From the NCBI GenBank assembly GCA_025924775.1, contig JAICHS010000002.1, positions 1 to 43,653 of the forward strand: a stretch of 43,653 nt of DNA. The letters are read 5' to 3'. The position numbers and the translations under genes are program-made. Source of the stretch: Rhodanobacteraceae bacterium. GTDB taxonomy: Bacteria > Pseudomonadota > Gammaproteobacteria > Xanthomonadales > Rhodanobacteraceae. A model generated the notes under the pieces. That model was given only the letters and a program-made list of their open reading frames with translations, was not told where the DNA came from and did no database searches. Shown piece by piece: positions 1-8,841 of the stretch (position 1 is its first letter; each line of letters begins with the position of its first letter).

Positions 1-233
1 AAGAGCAAGCGGCGTGCCAGCCAGTGTAACGTGTCGAGTCAATGGGTTAGATCGCCAGACACGTTGCATGGCACAGATTCGGTGCAATCGTTGCACGCAA
101 ACGGTGATTTAAGTGCCGTCCCGGAGCGTGCGAGGCAAGGCAGCGCGTTGGCGCACCGGCCGACATCGCGGGGGCCGGGCGACGCAGCGATCCGCAAGCC
201 CCGCGCCGGCCGGGCCGTCGCGGGGACGCGCAA

Positions 234-572
234 TCACGCCAGCTTGGCGCCCAGCGGCACCGGCTGGTCGGGCACGCACAGCGCGACGTCGCCGTTGGCG
301 TCGTGGAAACCGGTGACCAGGCATTCGCTCATCAACGGGCCGATCTGCTTCTTCGGAAAGTTGACCACGCCCACGACCAGCTTGCCGACCAGTTCCTCGG
401 GACGGTACAGCCGGGTGATCTGCGCGCTTGATTTGCGGACGCCGATTTCCGCACCGAAGTCCACCTGCAGCACGTAGGCGGGCTTGCGCGCTTCGGCGAA
501 CACGCGCGCGTCAATGATGCGCCCCACGCGCAGTTCCACCCGGGTGAAGTCGTCCCAGCCGATCAATTCCAT
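234..572 (-). CDS. csaA: CsaA-type tRNA-binding domain protein
   Basis: A 112-residue protein that is a single OB-fold tRNA-binding domain of the CsaA type, the family that resembles the C-terminal domain of methionyl-tRNA synthetase. CsaA proteins are small cytoplasmic dimers reported to bind tRNA and to have export-chaperone activity. The opening MELIGWDDFTRVELRVGRI and the later segments VGVVNFPKKQIGP and SECLVTGF are typical, and the length matches the usual ~110 residues. The start is chosen at 572 because GGAGG lies six bases upstream; the frame stays open further upstream but without family-like sequence. It is divergent from the antiporter gene, with only about 50 bp between the starts. 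Confidence 0.9.
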   Translation of the reverse strand: MELIGWDDFTRVELRVGRIIDARVFAEARKPAYVLQVDFGAEIGVRKSSAQITRLYRPEELVGKLVVGVVNFPKKQIGPLMSECLVTGFHDANGDVALCVPDQPVPLGAKLA

Positions 573-621
573 GCAACGCCTCCGTACGGGCATACTAGCT
601 GCCATGCGCGAGGGGCACGAA

Positions 622-1731
622 ATGCGGGCGGCGAAGTCGACGTGGCGCGAGGAATGGCCGCTGCCGGTCGCGCTGGCCACCCTGTTCGCGGGCTGGTGGC
701 TGAAGCCCGTATTTGCAACGGTTGATGCCGCCAATCTCGCGATCGGCGTCGCGTTCATCGCCTTTTTCACCGGCGCGCTGCTCGCGGCCATCCTGGCGAC
801 CCGGCACGCCGAACACCTCGCCGAGCGTTTCGGCGAGCCCTACGGCACGCTGATGTTGACGTTGTCCGCGATCTCGCTGGAGATCGCGACGGTCGTCACC
901 GTGATGCTGCACAACGCCGACAATCCCGCGTTCGGACGCGACACCATGTTTTCGGTGGTGATGATCGTCCTGAACGGCGTCATCGGCATCGCGCTGCTGG
1001 TGGGCGGCCTGCGCCACCACGAGCAGACCTACAACTTGCGCGGCGCCAAGGCCTACCTGAGCCTTTTGATCCCGCTGGCGACGCTGGCGCTGATCTGGCC
1101 GGATTTCACCATCACCACCGGCGAGGGCACGTTCTCGCTGGTCCAGAAGGTGTTCCTGCTGGTGATGTCCCTGCTGATGTACGCGGCGTTCATGGTGATC
1201 CAGACGCGCACCCACACCAGCTTCTTCGTCGCGGAAGGCGAGGCGATGCAACAGGCGCCCGCGCATCCCGAATCGACCCGCGGCTGGCCGTTCCACGCGA
1301 TCCTGCTGGTCGTGTACCTGGTGCTGGTGGTGCTGTTGGCCAAGCTGTTCGCGTTGCCGCTGGAAGCCAGCGTCGCACGGCTCGGGTTGCCGGCCGCACT
1401 CGCGGGCTTCGCGGTGGCGGTGCTGGTGCTGGCGCCGGAAGGCATCGCCGCGATCCGCGCAGCGCGTTACAACCAGATGCAGCGCGCGATGAACATCGGG
1501 CTGGGCACCGCGCTTTCGACGATCGCGCTGACCGTGCCGGCGATTTTGCTGATCGACCTGTTCCTTGGGCGCACGGCGGTGCTGGGCCTTTCGCCCGCCA
1601 ACATGATGATGCTGGTGCTGACCTTCGGCGTGTCGATCCTGACGCTGGGCAGTGGGCGCACCAACGCGATGCAGGGGCTGGTGCACCTGTTGCTGTTCCT
1701 TGCCTACTTCGTGCTGTTCTTTTCGCCGTGA
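622..1731 (+). CDS. chaA: ChaA-type cation (Ca2+/Na+)/H+ antiporter
   Basis: Polytopic inner-membrane antiporter of the Ca2+/cation antiporter superfamily, 369 residues with about eleven hydrophobic segments. The two inverted alpha-repeats that form the ion path are visible: GEPYGTLMLTLSAISLEI at about residues 71-88, with a central glutamate, and a second one containing LAPEGIAAIRAARYNQMQR followed by GTALSTIALTVPA. Both closely resemble ChaA/y4hA proteins. The start at 622 has GAGGGG about seven bases upstream; an in-frame ATG at 604 is the alternative. Known relatives exchange Ca2+, Na+ or K+ for protons; the ion used here cannot be read from sequence. hemJ follows 19 bp downstream, so the two may be co-transcribed. 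Confidence 0.87.
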   Translation: MRAAKSTWREEWPLPVALATLFAGWWLKPVFATVDAANLAIGVAFIAFFTGALLAAILATRHAEHLAERFGEPYGTLMLTLSAISLEIATVVTVMLHNADNPAFGRDTMFSVVMIVLNGVIGIALLVGGLRHHEQTYNLRGAKAYLSLLIPLATLALIWPDFTITTGEGTFSLVQKVFLLVMSLLMYAAFMVIQTRTHTSFFVAEGEAMQQAPAHPESTRGWPFHAILLVVYLVLVVLLAKLFALPLEASVARLGLPAALAGFAVAVLVLAPEGIAAIRAARYNQMQRAMNIGLGTALSTIALTVPAILLIDLFLGRTAVLGLSPANMMMLVLTFGVSILTLGSGRTNAMQGLVHLLLFLAYFVLFFSP

Positions 1732-1750
1732 CCCGGCGCGGTGGAAACCG

Positions 1751-2173
1751 ATGATGGCCCTCTGGCTGAAAGCCTTCCACATCATTGGCGTGGTCACCTG
1801 GTTCGCCGGGTTGTTCTACCTGCCGCGATTGTTCGTGTACCACGCGGAGGCCACCGAGCCCGCGGTCCGCGAGCGGCTGCAGACCATGGAGCGCCGCCTG
1901 CTGGTGATGACCCACATCGGCGGCGCGCTCGCGCTTGCGTTCGGCATCGCCACGCTGGCGGCCGAACCGTTCTACCTCAAGGCCGGCTGGCTGCACGTGA
2001 AGCTGGCGCTGGTGTTGTTGCTGGTGCTCTACCACGGCCTACTGGTGAAGCTGGTACGTGATTTCGCGCACGATCGTTGCGGCTGGTCGTCGCGGGCGCT
2101 GCGCGGATTCAACGAGATACCCAGCGTGCTGCTGCTGGCGATCGTGATCCTGGCCGTAGTCAAACCATTTTGA
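1751..2173 (+). CDS. hemJ: Protoporphyrinogen IX oxidase HemJ (CopD-like)
   Basis: A 140-residue membrane protein with four predicted helices. HemJ oxidises protoporphyrinogen IX to protoporphyrin IX in heme synthesis in many proteobacteria that lack HemG and HemY. The family signature KAFHIIGVVTWFAGLFYLPR near the N-terminus contains the conserved histidine (H10), and LHVKLALVLLLVLYHG contains the conserved lysine (K84); these correspond to the His/Lys pair known to be essential in studied HemJ proteins. Length matches the family. The ATG at 1751 is immediately followed by a second ATG at 1754, and either could be used. It lies 19 bp after the antiporter gene, likely in the same transcript. 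Confidence 0.88.
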   Translation: MMALWLKAFHIIGVVTWFAGLFYLPRLFVYHAEATEPAVRERLQTMERRLLVMTHIGGALALAFGIATLAAEPFYLKAGWLHVKLALVLLLVLYHGLLVKLVRDFAHDRCGWSSRALRGFNEIPSVLLLAIVILAVVKPF

Positions 2174-2379
2174 ACGCGATTGATTCGTGGCCGCCGCTGC
2201 ACGGCGCGGCGGTTCGCCGGCCTGCACCAATCGCCGCGCCCACGCTGCGGTGTGACGGCAGGCAACCGCCCGGATGTACCCTGATTTTCCGCAACGGCTG
2301 CTGCGAGCAAACGCTGGTCTGGACACTCCTGCGCCACGCCGGCTTGCTATAGTTTTGTCCGAGCGGGGGAATCATCTTG

Positions 2380-4917
2380 ATGACATCGCAATCACCCAAG
2401 CAGGATCCGGGGCCGGAGCTGCAGGAGGCCTTTCGCCGGCACCTGCCGCAGCGCCTGCGCACGTTGTTGCGGCGCACCCGGGCGCAGTGCCGGGGTGGCT
2501 GGGACTGCAACGTGTTGCGCGCGCTGCACGGCGAGATCGCGATGCTGGCCGGGGCTTGCGGCCGCCATGGCATGCTGGAAACCGGCGAGCGCCTGCTGGC
2601 GCTGGAGTCGGCGCTGGCGCTGCCGATGGCCAGGCACGACGTGCCCGACGCGGTCACTTCCGCCCGCATTGACAGCTTGCTGGACAGTTTGCGCCCGCAT
2701 TTGCAGGACGCCGCGCCGGGTTTGGCACCGGTGGGGCGGGGACTGGGGGTGACGCCAGTGGGCGCGCACGATCCATTCCCGCGTTGCGAGGTGCCGCCGG
2801 ACCGCTACTGGCTGCGGCTTGGCATCGCCGACATCCCCGGAGCCGCCACGGGTGCGGCCAACCAGTCCGAGCCGGTGGCTGCGGACCCACCCGCGCCGGT
2901 GGATGCGCCGCACGGTCCATGCGTGCGCATCGTCAACGACGACGATCCCGTGGTCACCCAATTGCTGTTGCGGCTGGAGCAGCAAGGTTGCGACGTGGCG
3001 TTGGTCGAGCGCATCGACGATCTGGCCGAACTGCTGCCGCGCACGCCGCCCGACCTCGCCATCGTGGTTGCGGATGCGCACACCGTGCTCGCTGCGTTGG
3101 CCGCGGCGTTGCAGGCTGCCCGGCACGATCCGGCGCGGCAGCGCACGCGCCTGTTGATGCTGCTGCAAGGGGCCACCGTCGAATTGCAGTTGCGCGCACT
3201 GCGCGCCGGGGCTGATCGTTGCGTTGCGCTGCCGGCCACGCCGGAGGACGTGGTCCGCGCGGCACTGGAGCTGGCCAGCGTGGAGCACGCGAGCGCGTTT
3301 CGGGTCCTGATCGTCGATGACGACGCGGCGCAGGCGTTGTTCGCGCAGGCCATTCTGCGCCACGCCGGCATGGAAACCCTGATCCTGGGCGAGTCGCTGG
3401 CGGTGCTGGACGAGCTGGACCGGTTCCGGCCCGACCTGTTGCTGCTGGACCTCAACATGCCCGATTGCGACGGCTTCGAGCTGACCGCGTTGATCCGCGA
3501 GCGCGACGGCTACCTCAACACGCCGATCGTGTTCCTGTCGGGCGACCAGGACGAAGAGCGCCAATTTGCCGCGCTGGACGCCGGTGGCGACGACTTCCTG
3601 ATCAAGCCGATTCGGCCCATGCACCTGGTTGCCGCGGTGACCAACCGCGTGCGGCGCGCGCGGCTGGCGGCTGCGCGCATGCGGCAGCGGCGCCGGCGCG
3701 ATGCCGGCACTGGCCTCAACGAGCGCGCGCAGGTGCTGGATGCCGTGTCCGAGCACCTTGCCGCCAGCGGCAGCCGGGCGGCGCCAGGTGGCTTGCTCGC
3801 GGTCGAAGTGGACGATGCCCCCGCCTTGCGCGGCTACCTCGGCCTGGCGGCGTTCGACCAGTTGCTCGGTCAGGTCGGCGCTTTCATCGCGGGCCACGTA
3901 CGCGCGGGCTGCATGACCGCGCGCCATGGCAACTCGGGGTATCTGGTGTTTGCCCCCACCCACGACGAAGCCGGACTGGCGACGCTGGCGGGTGAGCTGC
4001 TCGAGGCCGCGCGGGAATCACGCTTTGGCGCGCAGGCGTCCGCGGTACGCCTGGTGTGTGCCGTGTGCGCGTTCGACGCGTCCAGCAGCGAAACGGCGCA
4101 GGCGCTGGCGGCGGTGGAACGCACCCTGGCCTGGGCGCGGACACACCCCGAGCAGGTTGCGCTCCATTCGCGGCTGGGCGCGGATCCCGACTCGATCACC
4201 CAGCGCCTAGCCACGGCGCTGGCCACCGAGTCCTTCGGGCTGGCCTTCCAGCCGGTCATTCCGATCCACGGCGCGGCCGATCCGCAGTACCAGGCACTGC
4301 TGCGCCTGCGCACCGGTACCCGCGAATACGTGGCCGCCGAGCTGGTGCCCGTGGCCGTCCGCACCGGGACGATCGCCGCCATCGATGCGTGGGTGGTGCG
4401 GCGTTGTGCCGCGATCCTGGCCGAGCGCCGGCGCGAGGGTGATCCGGTGCACCTGTTCGCCAGCCAGTCGCTGACCGGCTGGCGCGACGCCGGACGGGTG
4501 GCTGAACTGCGCGCGGCGCTGGCGGAAGCGGGCGTCCAGGCCGATTCGCTGGTGCTGGAATTCCAGGCCGAGGAGGTGCGCCACGACATGCGCACGCTGA
4601 TCGGGCTGGCGCCGGCCTTGCGCGCCGCCGACGTGCGCCTGTCGCTGGCCGGGGCGGACGCCGACGCGGTTGCGGCGGGCTGGATCGAGCACCTGCCGCT
4701 GGACTACGTGAAACTGGCGGCCGCGCTCGATCCTGCAGTTGCAGCGAGCGTGGTGGACGCCGCGCATGCGCGTGGCCTGCGGGTGGTGGCGCCGTGCGTG
4801 GAAACGCTGGCGCAGGTCGAGCGCCTGCGGGAAATCCGCGTCGACCTTTTGCAGGGCAATTACTTCCGTCCGCCCGCGCGTGAGCTGGGCGCCGCGCTAC
4901 CACCGGCGGAGGCCTGA
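2380..4917 (+). CDS. Multidomain output protein: Hpt-like, pseudo-receiver, receiver, degenerate GGDEF, degenerate EAL
   Basis: An 845-residue cytoplasmic signalling protein. Residues 10-110 resemble an Hpt helical bundle with a histidine at 50 but without the usual HxxKG context. Residues 182-298 look like a receiver fold lacking a phosphorylatable aspartate. Residues 307-425 form a complete receiver with acidic pocket IVDDD (311-315), acceptor D357 in LLLLDLNMPD and K409 in LIKP. Residues 440-598 are GGDEF-like, but the signature loop reads HGNSG (516-520). Residues 605-840 are EAL-like, but the motif reads YQALLRL (Q638) and the DDFG and KxD acidic residues are missing. It is therefore more likely a c-di-GMP or protein-binding effector than an enzyme. 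GGGGGA precedes the ATG. The kinase gene starts two bases after its stop, so the two form one operon. Confidence 0.85.
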   Translation: MTSQSPKQDPGPELQEAFRRHLPQRLRTLLRRTRAQCRGGWDCNVLRALHGEIAMLAGACGRHGMLETGERLLALESALALPMARHDVPDAVTSARIDSLLDSLRPHLQDAAPGLAPVGRGLGVTPVGAHDPFPRCEVPPDRYWLRLGIADIPGAATGAANQSEPVAADPPAPVDAPHGPCVRIVNDDDPVVTQLLLRLEQQGCDVALVERIDDLAELLPRTPPDLAIVVADAHTVLAALAAALQAARHDPARQRTRLLMLLQGATVELQLRALRAGADRCVALPATPEDVVRAALELASVEHASAFRVLIVDDDAAQALFAQAILRHAGMETLILGESLAVLDELDRFRPDLLLLDLNMPDCDGFELTALIRERDGYLNTPIVFLSGDQDEERQFAALDAGGDDFLIKPIRPMHLVAAVTNRVRRARLAAARMRQRRRRDAGTGLNERAQVLDAVSEHLAASGSRAAPGGLLAVEVDDAPALRGYLGLAAFDQLLGQVGAFIAGHVRAGCMTARHGNSGYLVFAPTHDEAGLATLAGELLEAARESRFGAQASAVRLVCAVCAFDASSSETAQALAAVERTLAWARTHPEQVALHSRLGADPDSITQRLATALATESFGLAFQPVIPIHGAADPQYQALLRLRTGTREYVAAELVPVAVRTGTIAAIDAWVVRRCAAILAERRREGDPVHLFASQSLTGWRDAGRVAELRAALAEAGVQADSLVLEFQAEEVRHDMRTLIGLAPALRAADVRLSLAGADADAVAAGWIEHLPLDYVKLAAALDPAVAASVVDAAHARGLRVVAPCVETLAQVERLREIRVDLLQGNYFRPPARELGAALPPAEA

Positions 4918-4919
4918 CC

Positions 4920-7235
4920 TTGGCCACGCCGCGTTCCGGATTGCTTGCCGCCTGGCCCCGCTGGGTTGCCAGCGCCGCGCTGGTGACGGCCGGCGCATTG
5001 GGCGTGCTGTGGGTGCCGGCGCCCCAGGTGTTCGCGGTGTGGCTGGCGTTGGGGGTGGCGCTGGTGTGCGTATGGGTCGTGCGCGGGGCGCCTTCGGCCG
5101 AGTCCGAGCGCGTCAACATGGCGCCGCAGGTGCCCGACCCGGTCGATGTCGCGATGCGCACGCGGCTGGCATCGGCACAATCGGAACTGTCCTCGCTGCG
5201 CGGGGTGCAGCGCGAGTTGCTGGCGGCCAAGCAGGGTGCGGAGGCCGCGATGCTGGCCAAGAGCGAATTCCTGGCCAGCATGAGCCACGAGATCCGCACG
5301 CCGTTGAACGGCATCCTGCCGCTGCTCGACATCGTGCTGGGCACCGACCTGTCGCCGGTGCAGCGCGAATACCTGGTGACGGCCAATGCCTCCGCCAAGG
5401 AATTGCTGCGCATCGTCGACGACATCCTCGACTACTCGAAGGCCGAGGCCGGCAAGCTCGTCATCGAGTCGGTCAGCATCAACATCCGCGACCTGGTGGA
5501 CAGCGTCAAGCGGCTGCTGGAAAAGCCCGCCGAAGCCAAGGGCCTGGCCATGCGCGCGGTGGTGGACGCCGATGTGCGGCCGGTGGTGCGCGGCGATCCG
5601 ATGCGGGTGCGCCAGATCCTCACCAACCTGATGAGCAACGCCATCAAGTTCACCCAGCGCGGCGGCGTGTCGGTGCGGGTCAGCAAGCGCAACGACACCG
5701 AAACGCAGCACGAGCTGCTGTTCGCGGTGCGCGATACCGGCATCGGTCTTGCGGCCGATGCGGCGGCGCGGCTGTTCCAGCCGTTCACGCAAGCGGACGC
5801 GTCGGTGACGCGGCGCTATGGCGGCACTGGCCTCGGGCTGACCATCTGCAAAAAGCTTGTGGACCTGATGGGCGGCCGCATCGGGGTGCGCTCCGAGCCG
5901 GGCCGCGGCTCGGTGTTCTGGTTCACGGTGCCGTTTGAAAAGGCGCCCGGCGACATCGCGGGCGGGCACCGCGGTCTGGCGGGTGCGCGGACCCTGCTGG
6001 TGGCCAGCCCGCAGCGCGCGCAGGCCATCATGCCGGTGCTGGCGACGCTGGAACTCGATATCACGCACATGGCCGACGCGGCGGCTGCGCTGGCGCGCGT
6101 GCGCCAGGCCGCGCCGCTGGGGGACAGTTTCAACTACGAGTTGCTGGTGGTGGATGCCACCAGCGCGATCGGAGACGCGTCTGCATTGCTGCAAGGCGTG
6201 CTGCACGACCATCAACTGGACAAGCTGCGGCTGCTGGCGCTGGGGCTTGCCGCTGCACCTGCTGCGCGGGTCCATGCCACCGCCGCGCGCGTGGATGACG
6301 CGGTCCTGCGCCAGACCGTGCGCAACGCGTTTGGCCTGGGGCCTCCGGTGCGCACGCAGCCCGTGTTGGCGGCGCCGCTCATGCCGCCCATCGAGGAAGT
6401 CGACACCAGGCAGCCGCTGGCCGGCCGGGTACTGCTGGTCGAAGACCATCCAGTCAACCAGAAGGTCGCGCAAAAACTGCTGGAGCGCCTGGGCTTGACC
6501 GTGGAAGTTGCCGACAACGGCGAAATCGCGCTCGACAAGCTGCGCCAGCAGGACTACGCGATGGTGCTGATGGACTGCCAGATGCCGGTGCTCGACGGCT
6601 ACAGCGCGACCCGACGGCTGCGCGAAATCGAGAGTGCGCAAGGTGGGCCGCGCATGCCGGTCATCGCCATGACCGCGCATGCGATGTCGGGCGATCGCGA
6701 ACGCTGCCTGCAGGCGGGGATGGACGATTACCTGTCCAAGCCGCTGGACCGCCAGCTGTTGGCACAGACCTTGGCACGCTGGATGCAGCGTTCTCCGCAC
6801 GCCGCCGCGGCGGCTCCCGCGGCGCCCACCACGCCTGCCACCACCACCACTACCGCCACTACCGCTGCCCCTGCCATGACCACACCGCCGCCCCCGGACA
6901 CGCTCGACGCCGCCACGCTGGTTGACCTGGAAGACATCATGGGCGACGAACTGGTCACGCTGGTCGATGCCTACCTGAGCGATGGCGATACGCGCATGCA
7001 GAACCTGCACGAAGCCGCCGCGCGGGGCGACAGCGTCGAAGTGGGCAAGCTTGCACACTCGCTGAAATCATCCAGCGCCAACCTGGGCGCGATGCCGTTG
7101 TCCACGCGTGCACGCCAGGTCGAAGAAGCCGCGCGCAACGGCACGCTGGCCAATCCCGCCGACAGCGTGGCCGCACTCGAGAAGTTGTATGCCAACGCCG
7201 CGGCGGCGCTGCGGCAGCGCTACAACCGGACGTAA
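4920..7235 (+). CDS. Hybrid sensor histidine kinase with two receivers and an Hpt domain
   Basis: A 771-residue hybrid kinase. Two hydrophobic helices (about 17-34 and 37-55) anchor it with almost no periplasmic loop, so any stimulus is probably membrane-borne or cytoplasmic. A short coiled coil (80-115) leads to the HisKA domain with [10 protein letters not shown] (H123), then HATPase_c with N-box LMSNAIKF (237-244), RDTGIG and GGTGLGL. Residues 355-475 look like a degenerate receiver. Residues 502-625 are a canonical receiver (D552 in MDCQMP, K607 in SKP). An Ala/Pro/Thr-rich linker (about 627-661) precedes an Hpt domain with H713 in [15 protein letters not shown]. The start is TTG: GGAGG lies seven bases upstream, inside the end of the preceding gene. 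A phosphorelay to D357 of the upstream protein is the natural inference. Confidence 0.9.
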   Translation: MATPRSGLLAAWPRWVASAALVTAGALGVLWVPAPQVFAVWLALGVALVCVWVVRGAPSAESERVNMAPQVPDPVDVAMRTRLASAQSELSSLRGVQRELLAAKQGAEAAMLAKSEFLASMSHEIRTPLNGILPLLDIVLGTDLSPVQREYLVTANASAKELLRIVDDILDYSKAEAGKLVIESVSINIRDLVDSVKRLLEKPAEAKGLAMRAVVDADVRPVVRGDPMRVRQILTNLMSNAIKFTQRGGVSVRVSKRNDTETQHELLFAVRDTGIGLAADAAARLFQPFTQADASVTRRYGGTGLGLTICKKLVDLMGGRIGVRSEPGRGSVFWFTVPFEKAPGDIAGGHRGLAGARTLLVASPQRAQAIMPVLATLELDITHMADAAAALARVRQAAPLGDSFNYELLVVDATSAIGDASALLQGVLHDHQLDKLRLLALGLAAAPAARVHATAARVDDAVLRQTVRNAFGLGPPVRTQPVLAAPLMPPIEEVDTRQPLAGRVLLVEDHPVNQKVAQKLLERLGLTVEVADNGEIALDKLRQQDYAMVLMDCQMPVLDGYSATRRLREIESAQGGPRMPVIAMTAHAMSGDRERCLQAGMDDYLSKPLDRQLLAQTLARWMQRSPHAAAAAPAAPTTPATTTTTATTAAPAMTTPPPPDTLDAATLVDLEDIMGDELVTLVDAYLSDGDTRMQNLHEAAARGDSVEVGKLAHSLKSSSANLGAMPLSTRARQVEEAARNGTLANPADSVAALEKLYANAAAALRQRYNRT

Positions 7236-7453
7236 GCGTTTCGCGCGCTTCGCGCGCGATCGCGCGCCCATGAAAAGCCCCACAACGCGCGGTTCGTAGG
7301 GCCAGCCTGCTGGCGACCCGCATCCTCGCAGCCGGTTCATTCATGGCCCGCTTTCGCAGGGCCGGTGACAACCCGCCGGTTATGCAGCACCTGACGGGAC
7401 GCACGGCACGGCTCCCCCGTGCGTTGCAACCGCGCGCTCAAGGGCGGACGGCT
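7236..7453. other. Intergenic region between convergent kinase and hydrolase genes
   Basis: About 220 bases with no convincing gene. It holds GC-rich self-complementary runs (CGCGCGATCGCGCG at about 7251-7264), a single REP-like sequence at 7296-7317, and no clear intrinsic terminator with a T-run. Confidence 0.6.
7296..7317 (+). repeat. Single REP-like element (GTAGG...GCGAC type)
   Basis: It begins GTAGGGCC, has the internal hairpin GCCAGCCTGCTGGC, and ends GGCGAC, the same head-hairpin-tail layout as the REP copies at 16207-16264 and 35407-35484. Unlike those it has no obvious inverted partner nearby. Confidence 0.5.
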
Positions 7454-7972
7454 TCACTCCGCTTGGGCAAAGCGCACGGCTTCGGAGGGCAGCGACCGCA
7501 CGCGGCCTGCCTGCGCCCGAAAATTCCGCAAGATCCGGTTGTGGTGACGCACGATTTGTTCGCCGGAGAGGTATTCATGGTCGACCGTTGTGTGTGCGTC
7601 GCTTGCCAGTTGCACGTCGTAGCCAAGTGACGCAGCCCGCCGGCAGGTGGTGTCGACGCAGTAGTCGGTCTGCATGCCGCACACCACGAGCCGCGTGATG
7701 GCCCGCTCGCGCAGCAGCGCATGCAGCTCCGTCCCGAGGAAGGCGTCGCAGTAGTCCTTGTCGACGTGCAGATCGGCTGGCAGTTGCGGAAGGCTTGCAT
7801 CCAGCGTTCCGTCCGGCTCCACGCGCCGGTCGCGGATGTATACCACCGTGGCACCCGACTGCCTTGCGTTTGCGATCAGGCGCTTGACGCTGTCAAGGAA
7901 CCCCTGTGCGTTCCAGGGACCCTCATCCAGCAGGCTGCGCTGGACATCGATGATCAACAGGGCGGTTGCCAT
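7454..7972 (-). CDS. Isochorismatase-family cysteine hydrolase
   Basis: A 172-residue cytoplasmic hydrolase of the isochorismatase-like superfamily, whose members cleave amide or ether bonds (nicotinamide, carbamoyl compounds, isochorismate). The catalytic triad is visible: D9 in LLIIDVQ, K72 in HVDKDYCDAF and C105 in CGMQTDYCVDTT. The early GPW and the late SDAHTT segments also fit. The start at 7972 is supported by AGGAG six bases upstream. It begins 20 bp after bfr on the same strand, so co-transcription with bfr is plausible. The substrate cannot be inferred. Confidence 0.88.
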   Translation of the reverse strand: MATALLIIDVQRSLLDEGPWNAQGFLDSVKRLIANARQSGATVVYIRDRRVEPDGTLDASLPQLPADLHVDKDYCDAFLGTELHALLRERAITRLVVCGMQTDYCVDTTCRRAASLGYDVQLASDAHTTVDHEYLSGEQIVRHHNRILRNFRAQAGRVRSLPSEAVRFAQAE

Positions 7973-7992
7973 GGCGGCTCCTGAGGGCGAAT

Positions 7993-8463
7993 TCAGCTGC
8001 GGATATGCGCCTGCAGGTAGTTCTCGAGGCCGACCTGCCCGATCAGGCCAAGCTGGGTTTCCAGCCAGTCGACGTGTTCTTCTTCCGAACGCATGATGTC
8101 GGCAAATAGGTCGCGGCTGGGGAAGTCGGAAATCTTCTCGCAATACGCGATCGCGGCTTGCAGGTCGGGCAGCGCGGCGCGCTCCAGCTTCAGGTCGCAC
8201 TCGATGCATTCCCTGGGCGTCTGGCCGACCAGCAGCTTGCCGAGCTTCTGCAGGTTGGGTAGTCCTTCCAGGAACAGGATGCGCTCGATCAGGCGATCGG
8301 CGTGTTTCATCTCGTCGATCGATTCGCCACGCTCGTGCTCGGCCAGTTCCTTGTAGCCCCAGTTGGCGTACATCCGGTGGTGCAGAAAGTACTGGTTGAT
8401 CGCAATCAGTTCGTTGCCCAGTGCCTTGTTGAGGTGCTCGATGGCCTTGGTATCGCCCTTCAT
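7993..8463 (-). CDS. bfr: Bacterioferritin
   Basis: A 156-residue heme-containing ferritin that forms 24-subunit iron-storage shells. Every expected ligand is present: ferroxidase residues E18, E51, H54, E94, E127 and H130, and the heme ligand M52 in IDEMKHAD. Length matches E. coli Bfr (158). The ATG at 8463 is preceded by AAGGAG about eight bases upstream. It follows bfd by 127 bp, which includes a possible -10 (TATAGT, 8518-8513 on the minus strand), so it may have its own promoter. Bfd is the ferredoxin that reduces Bfr heme to release stored iron, so the neighbours form one functional unit. Confidence 0.95.
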   Translation of the reverse strand: MKGDTKAIEHLNKALGNELIAINQYFLHHRMYANWGYKELAEHERGESIDEMKHADRLIERILFLEGLPNLQKLGKLLVGQTPRECIECDLKLERAALPDLQAAIAYCEKISDFPSRDLFADIMRSEEEHVDWLETQLGLIGQVGLENYLQAHIRS

Positions 8464-8590
8464 GACCGGACTCCTTGCGGGAAGGCGCGCAGAGCGCACG
8501 CGACAAGCCCGGACTATACCGCCCGGGGCGGAGGCATGACGGAGTGATTATCGATTGCAGGCAAATCGCCGCGGGGCGCTCGGCGACACC

Positions 8591-8791
8591 TCAGGCAGCG
8601 ACGGGCAACGCCGCGGCACGCCGCTCGGACTCGACCGAGGCATCCACCAGTTCGCGGGCTTCGGCCTCGCAGCAGCCGCAGCAGGTGGTGCAGCCGGTGC
8701 GCGCCTGCACGTCCTCAAACGTGTGGGCGCCGCCGGCGATGGCGCGGCGGATGTCATGGTCGGAAACGGCTTGGCAGACGCAAACGTACAT
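8591..8791 (-). CDS. bfd: Bacterioferritin-associated ferredoxin Bfd, cysteine-rich variant
   Basis: A 66-residue [2Fe-2S] protein that donates electrons to bacterioferritin so that stored iron can be mobilised. It begins MYVCVCQAVSDHDIRRAI, giving the first two ligands C4 and C6. The second cysteine pair lies in TGCTTCCGCCEAEA: C37 and C40 align best with the usual CxxC, but C34, C38 and C41 are extra cysteines. A Fur-box-like sequence lies just upstream, consistent with iron-repressed expression. bfr follows downstream on the same strand. Confidence 0.92.
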   Translation of the reverse strand: MYVCVCQAVSDHDIRRAIAGGAHTFEDVQARTGCTTCCGCCEAEARELVDASVESERRAAALPVAA

Positions 8792-8817
8792 GGCGAATCC
8801 TCTGTGCGCGCCATTGG

Positions 8818-8841
8818 AATACGAATGCGAATGATTGTCAA
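8818..8841 (-). promoter_or_regulatory. Fur-box-like operator upstream of bfd
   Basis: Read on the minus strand, the sequence TTGACAATCATTCGCATTCG resembles the Fur consensus (hexamers of the type GATAAT/CATTCG) and lies about 30-50 bases before the bfd start. It overlaps the last codon of rppH, so the bfd promoter is embedded at the rppH 3' end. Binding is inferred from resemblance only. Confidence 0.6.

Noticed and set aside
1-233. Possible gene at the left edge
   Set aside because: Short frames on both strands have no recognisable sequence, start site or ribosome-binding site; the region before csaA's stop looks intergenic.
595-1797. Long open frame antisense to the ChaA-type gene
   Set aside because: His/Gln/Arg-rich composition typical of antisense frames in high-GC DNA, and the plus strand encodes a recognised transporter.
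6828-6900. Low-complexity ACC/GCC-rich stretch in the kinase gene
   Set aside because: It encodes an Ala/Pro/Thr-rich interdomain linker, common between receiver and Hpt domains; no separate element is needed to explain it.
4860-7058. 732-codon open frame antisense to the hybrid kinase
   Set aside because: Composition is that of a shadow frame; the plus strand has all kinase motifs.
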